Positions 62,549-64,000 of a stretch of 64,000 nt of DNA are shown one piece after another (positions within the stretch are counted from its first letter, which is position 1; the number at the start of each line of letters is the position of its first letter). This DNA is from Cellvibrionaceae bacterium (lineage in GTDB: Bacteria > Pseudomonadota > Gammaproteobacteria > Pseudomonadales > Cellvibrionaceae): assembly GCA_025800365.1 (NCBI GenBank), contig JAOXRT010000132.1, forward strand, positions 1 through 64,000, read 5' to 3'. The notes below the pieces were generated by a model. The model was given only the letters and a program-made list of their open reading frames with translations. It was not told the origin of the DNA and made no database searches. The translations under genes were made by a program, and so were the position numbers.

Positions 62549-64000
62549 ATGGCGAGTAGTACGCAAATACCTAAATGGATAGACCGCAGCCTTGCCTACC
62601 CCTGGCTGCTGATTCTATTGGCGATGGGGCTTATTGCTGCCAGCGCTAGTTTTTTACCCAAGCTTAGCAAGGATACCTCGGCCGATGCTTTTATCGATCC
62701 GAACTCTAGCGCGCTTATTTATAAAGATAAGGTAGAGCAGCTGTTTAGCCTTACCGATCCAATTGTTATTGCGGTCATAGATCAAGATGGCATTTTTAAT
62801 GCCGAAAACCTCGCCCTGTTAAAGCAACTAAGCGATGGTGTTAAGCAGCTGAAATATGTAGATCCGGATCGGGTAACTAGCCTTGCTACGGAAAACAATA
62901 TCAGCGGCACCGCCGAGGGTTTAATCGTCGAGGGCTTTTTAGATAATGACACCGAGCACTTTAAAGCGCCCGCTAATAGCGAACAACGCTCAGCTGAGAT
63001 TCGCACAGCCATTGAAGACTTCCCGCTTTATCAAGGCAGCCTAGTTGGCAAAGCGGGCACCGCTACTTTGATTGTGGCCGAGATCTTAAATGAAGATGAA
63101 GCGCAGCTGGCCTACGATGCGGTGGTAGAGCTGGTAAACAAAACCCCTAAGCCAGAAGGCACGGCGGTACATATTGCCGGTGAAGGTGCGGTAGCAGGCT
63201 TTCTTTCTACTTACATCGATCGTGATGCCAGCCGCTTGAACCCCATGGCCGGCTTGATTATCACCATTGTGTTATTGATTGGTTTTGTTTCGCTGCGGGC
63301 CACCTTACTGCCTAACATTATTGTAGCGGGCACAGTCTTGGGCAGCTTTGGCTTAATGGCGGCTTCTGGTACGTCTTTCTATGTGATTACCAATGGTTTG
63401 GTGGTGAATTTAATTGGTATCTCTGTGGCCGATTCCATTCATATTTTATCGGCCTATTATGGTATTCAGAGAGCGCAACCTAGTATCGATAAAAAGCAGG
63501 CCGTTAAATTAGCCGTTGCCAGCATGTGGCGACCTGTTAGCTTAACCAGCATTACGACCATTACCGGTTTTCTCGCCCTTTCGGCCAGCGCCACCATGCC
63601 CCCTGTGCAAGCCTTTGGTTTATATGGTGCACTTGGCGTTGGCTTAGCATGGTTGTATTCATTAACTTTGTTGCCAGCGCTAATGATTTTGTGGCCGTCC
63701 AGTCGTATTCCCCTGCCGTTTCGTAACAACAAAAGCCACAGCGATAAACCCAAAGCAGTGGAGCGCTTGCTAAATGGTTTTGGTAAAGCCGTTTTGCATC
63801 ACCCTAAACTCACCATTGCTATTGGCGCCTTTGCTTTTGCTATCGGCATAATTGGCGCAGCACAAGTTAAAGTGGATGAAGATAGAATTGAAAACTTTCA
63901 ACAAAGCGAGCCGGTGTATATCGCCGATAAAGCCATCAATGCCGCCACCGATGGTATCTACAACTTAGATATCCTTGTCGAAACCGATAGTAACGGCGGC
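62549..64000 (+). CDS. MMPL/RND superfamily exporter, N-terminal part
   Basis: The reading frame is open to the window end (484 codons). It encodes an efflux RND/MMPL-type protein (COG1033-like): first helix WLLILLAMGLIAASASF, a periplasmic porter domain (residues about 40-215), then helices with LNPMAGLIITIVLLIGFVSL, NGLVVNLIGISVADSIHIL and TSITTITGFLALSASATMPP, which contain the Asp relay of the family. Probably exports lipids or hydrophobic compounds. Possibly regulated by the divergent MarR protein. Confidence 0.9.
   Translation, partial: MASSTQIPKWIDRSLAYPWLLILLAMGLIAASASFLPKLSKDTSADAFIDPNSSALIYKDKVEQLFSLTDPIVIAVIDQDGIFNAENLALLKQLSDGVKQLKYVDPDRVTSLATENNISGTAEGLIVEGFLDNDTEHFKAPANSEQRSAEIRTAIEDFPLYQGSLVGKAGTATLIVAEILNEDEAQLAYDAVVELVNKTPKPEGTAVHIAGEGAVAGFLSTYIDRDASRLNPMAGLIITIVLLIGFVSLRATLLPNIIVAGTVLGSFGLMAASGTSFYVITNGLVVNLIGISVADSIHILSAYYGIQRAQPSIDKKQAVKLAVASMWRPVSLTSITTITGFLALSASATMPPVQAFGLYGALGVGLAWLYSLTLLPALMILWPSSRIPLPFRNNKSHSDKPKAVERLLNGFGKAVLHHPKLTIAIGAFAFAIGIIGAAQVKVDEDRIENFQQSEPVYIADKAINAATDGIYNLDILVETDSNGG

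Overview
The window reads as chromosomal DNA of a marine-type gammaproteobacterium. Support comes from the housekeeping block queA-tgt-secD-secF, an NhaD-type Na+/H+ antiporter, an RND efflux operon, a cytoplasmic NAD-linked formate dehydrogenase and acyl-CoA genes. Base composition is moderate and coding density is high. I cannot name the genus from sequence alone. There is no rRNA, CRISPR array, prophage or recognisable transposase.

Layout. 1-6.9 kb: the end of an acyl-CoA synthetase gene, a glutathione S-transferase, a glutathione peroxidase and small stress or unknown genes. 6.9-12.5 kb: secF, secD, tgt and queA on the minus strand, with yajC missing from its usual place. 12.5-18.8 kb: a cluster of a b-cytochrome-like membrane protein, ApbE, an FMN-binding exported protein, an outer-membrane protein, a TonB receptor and a PepSY protein, with a Fur-box-like site in the divergent promoter region. 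18.9-19.6 kb: a tRNA-Leu(CAA) gene with its own promoter, followed by three 187-bp tandem repeats that each begin with a copy of the tRNA 3' end. 19.6-20.8 kb: a divergent SDR/HxlR pair. 20.8-28 kb: an fdsGBA-fdhD-fdsD operon with a divergent ModE-like regulator. 28-42.9 kb: nhaD, a beta-lactamase-fold hydrolase, a six-gene RND efflux/two-component operon, ccoG and a MocR regulator with four operator-like half-sites. 43-47.7 kb: two UrcA paralogues, a TetR regulator, a CoA-transferase and an enoyl-CoA hydratase. 47.7-54.8 kb: nine minus-strand accessory genes. 54.9-60.9 kb: an integron gene-cassette array. 61.2-64 kb: a GFA-family protein, a MarR regulator and an MMPL/RND exporter cut by the window end.

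The most notable feature is the cassette array. Six intact attC sites (55-111 bp) lie between minus-strand genes. Each has a YAAC-AAG start and a GCGTTA end, and the simple sites within each cassette are complementary, as expected for cassettes that were once circular. Two further cassettes have decayed sites. No integrase gene is visible beside the array, so it is best described as a cluster of attC sites lacking an integrase (CALIN), with a possible outward promoter at its head. Its genes are mostly unknown; they include a HEPN-like protein and a coiled-coil membrane protein. The second notable feature is the tRNA-Leu repeat region, which resembles in architecture the E. coli tyrT/rtT repeats but sits at a different tRNA with a different unit. 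The third is the iron/flavin cluster, which looks like a flavin-based envelope redox module next to a TonB receptor.
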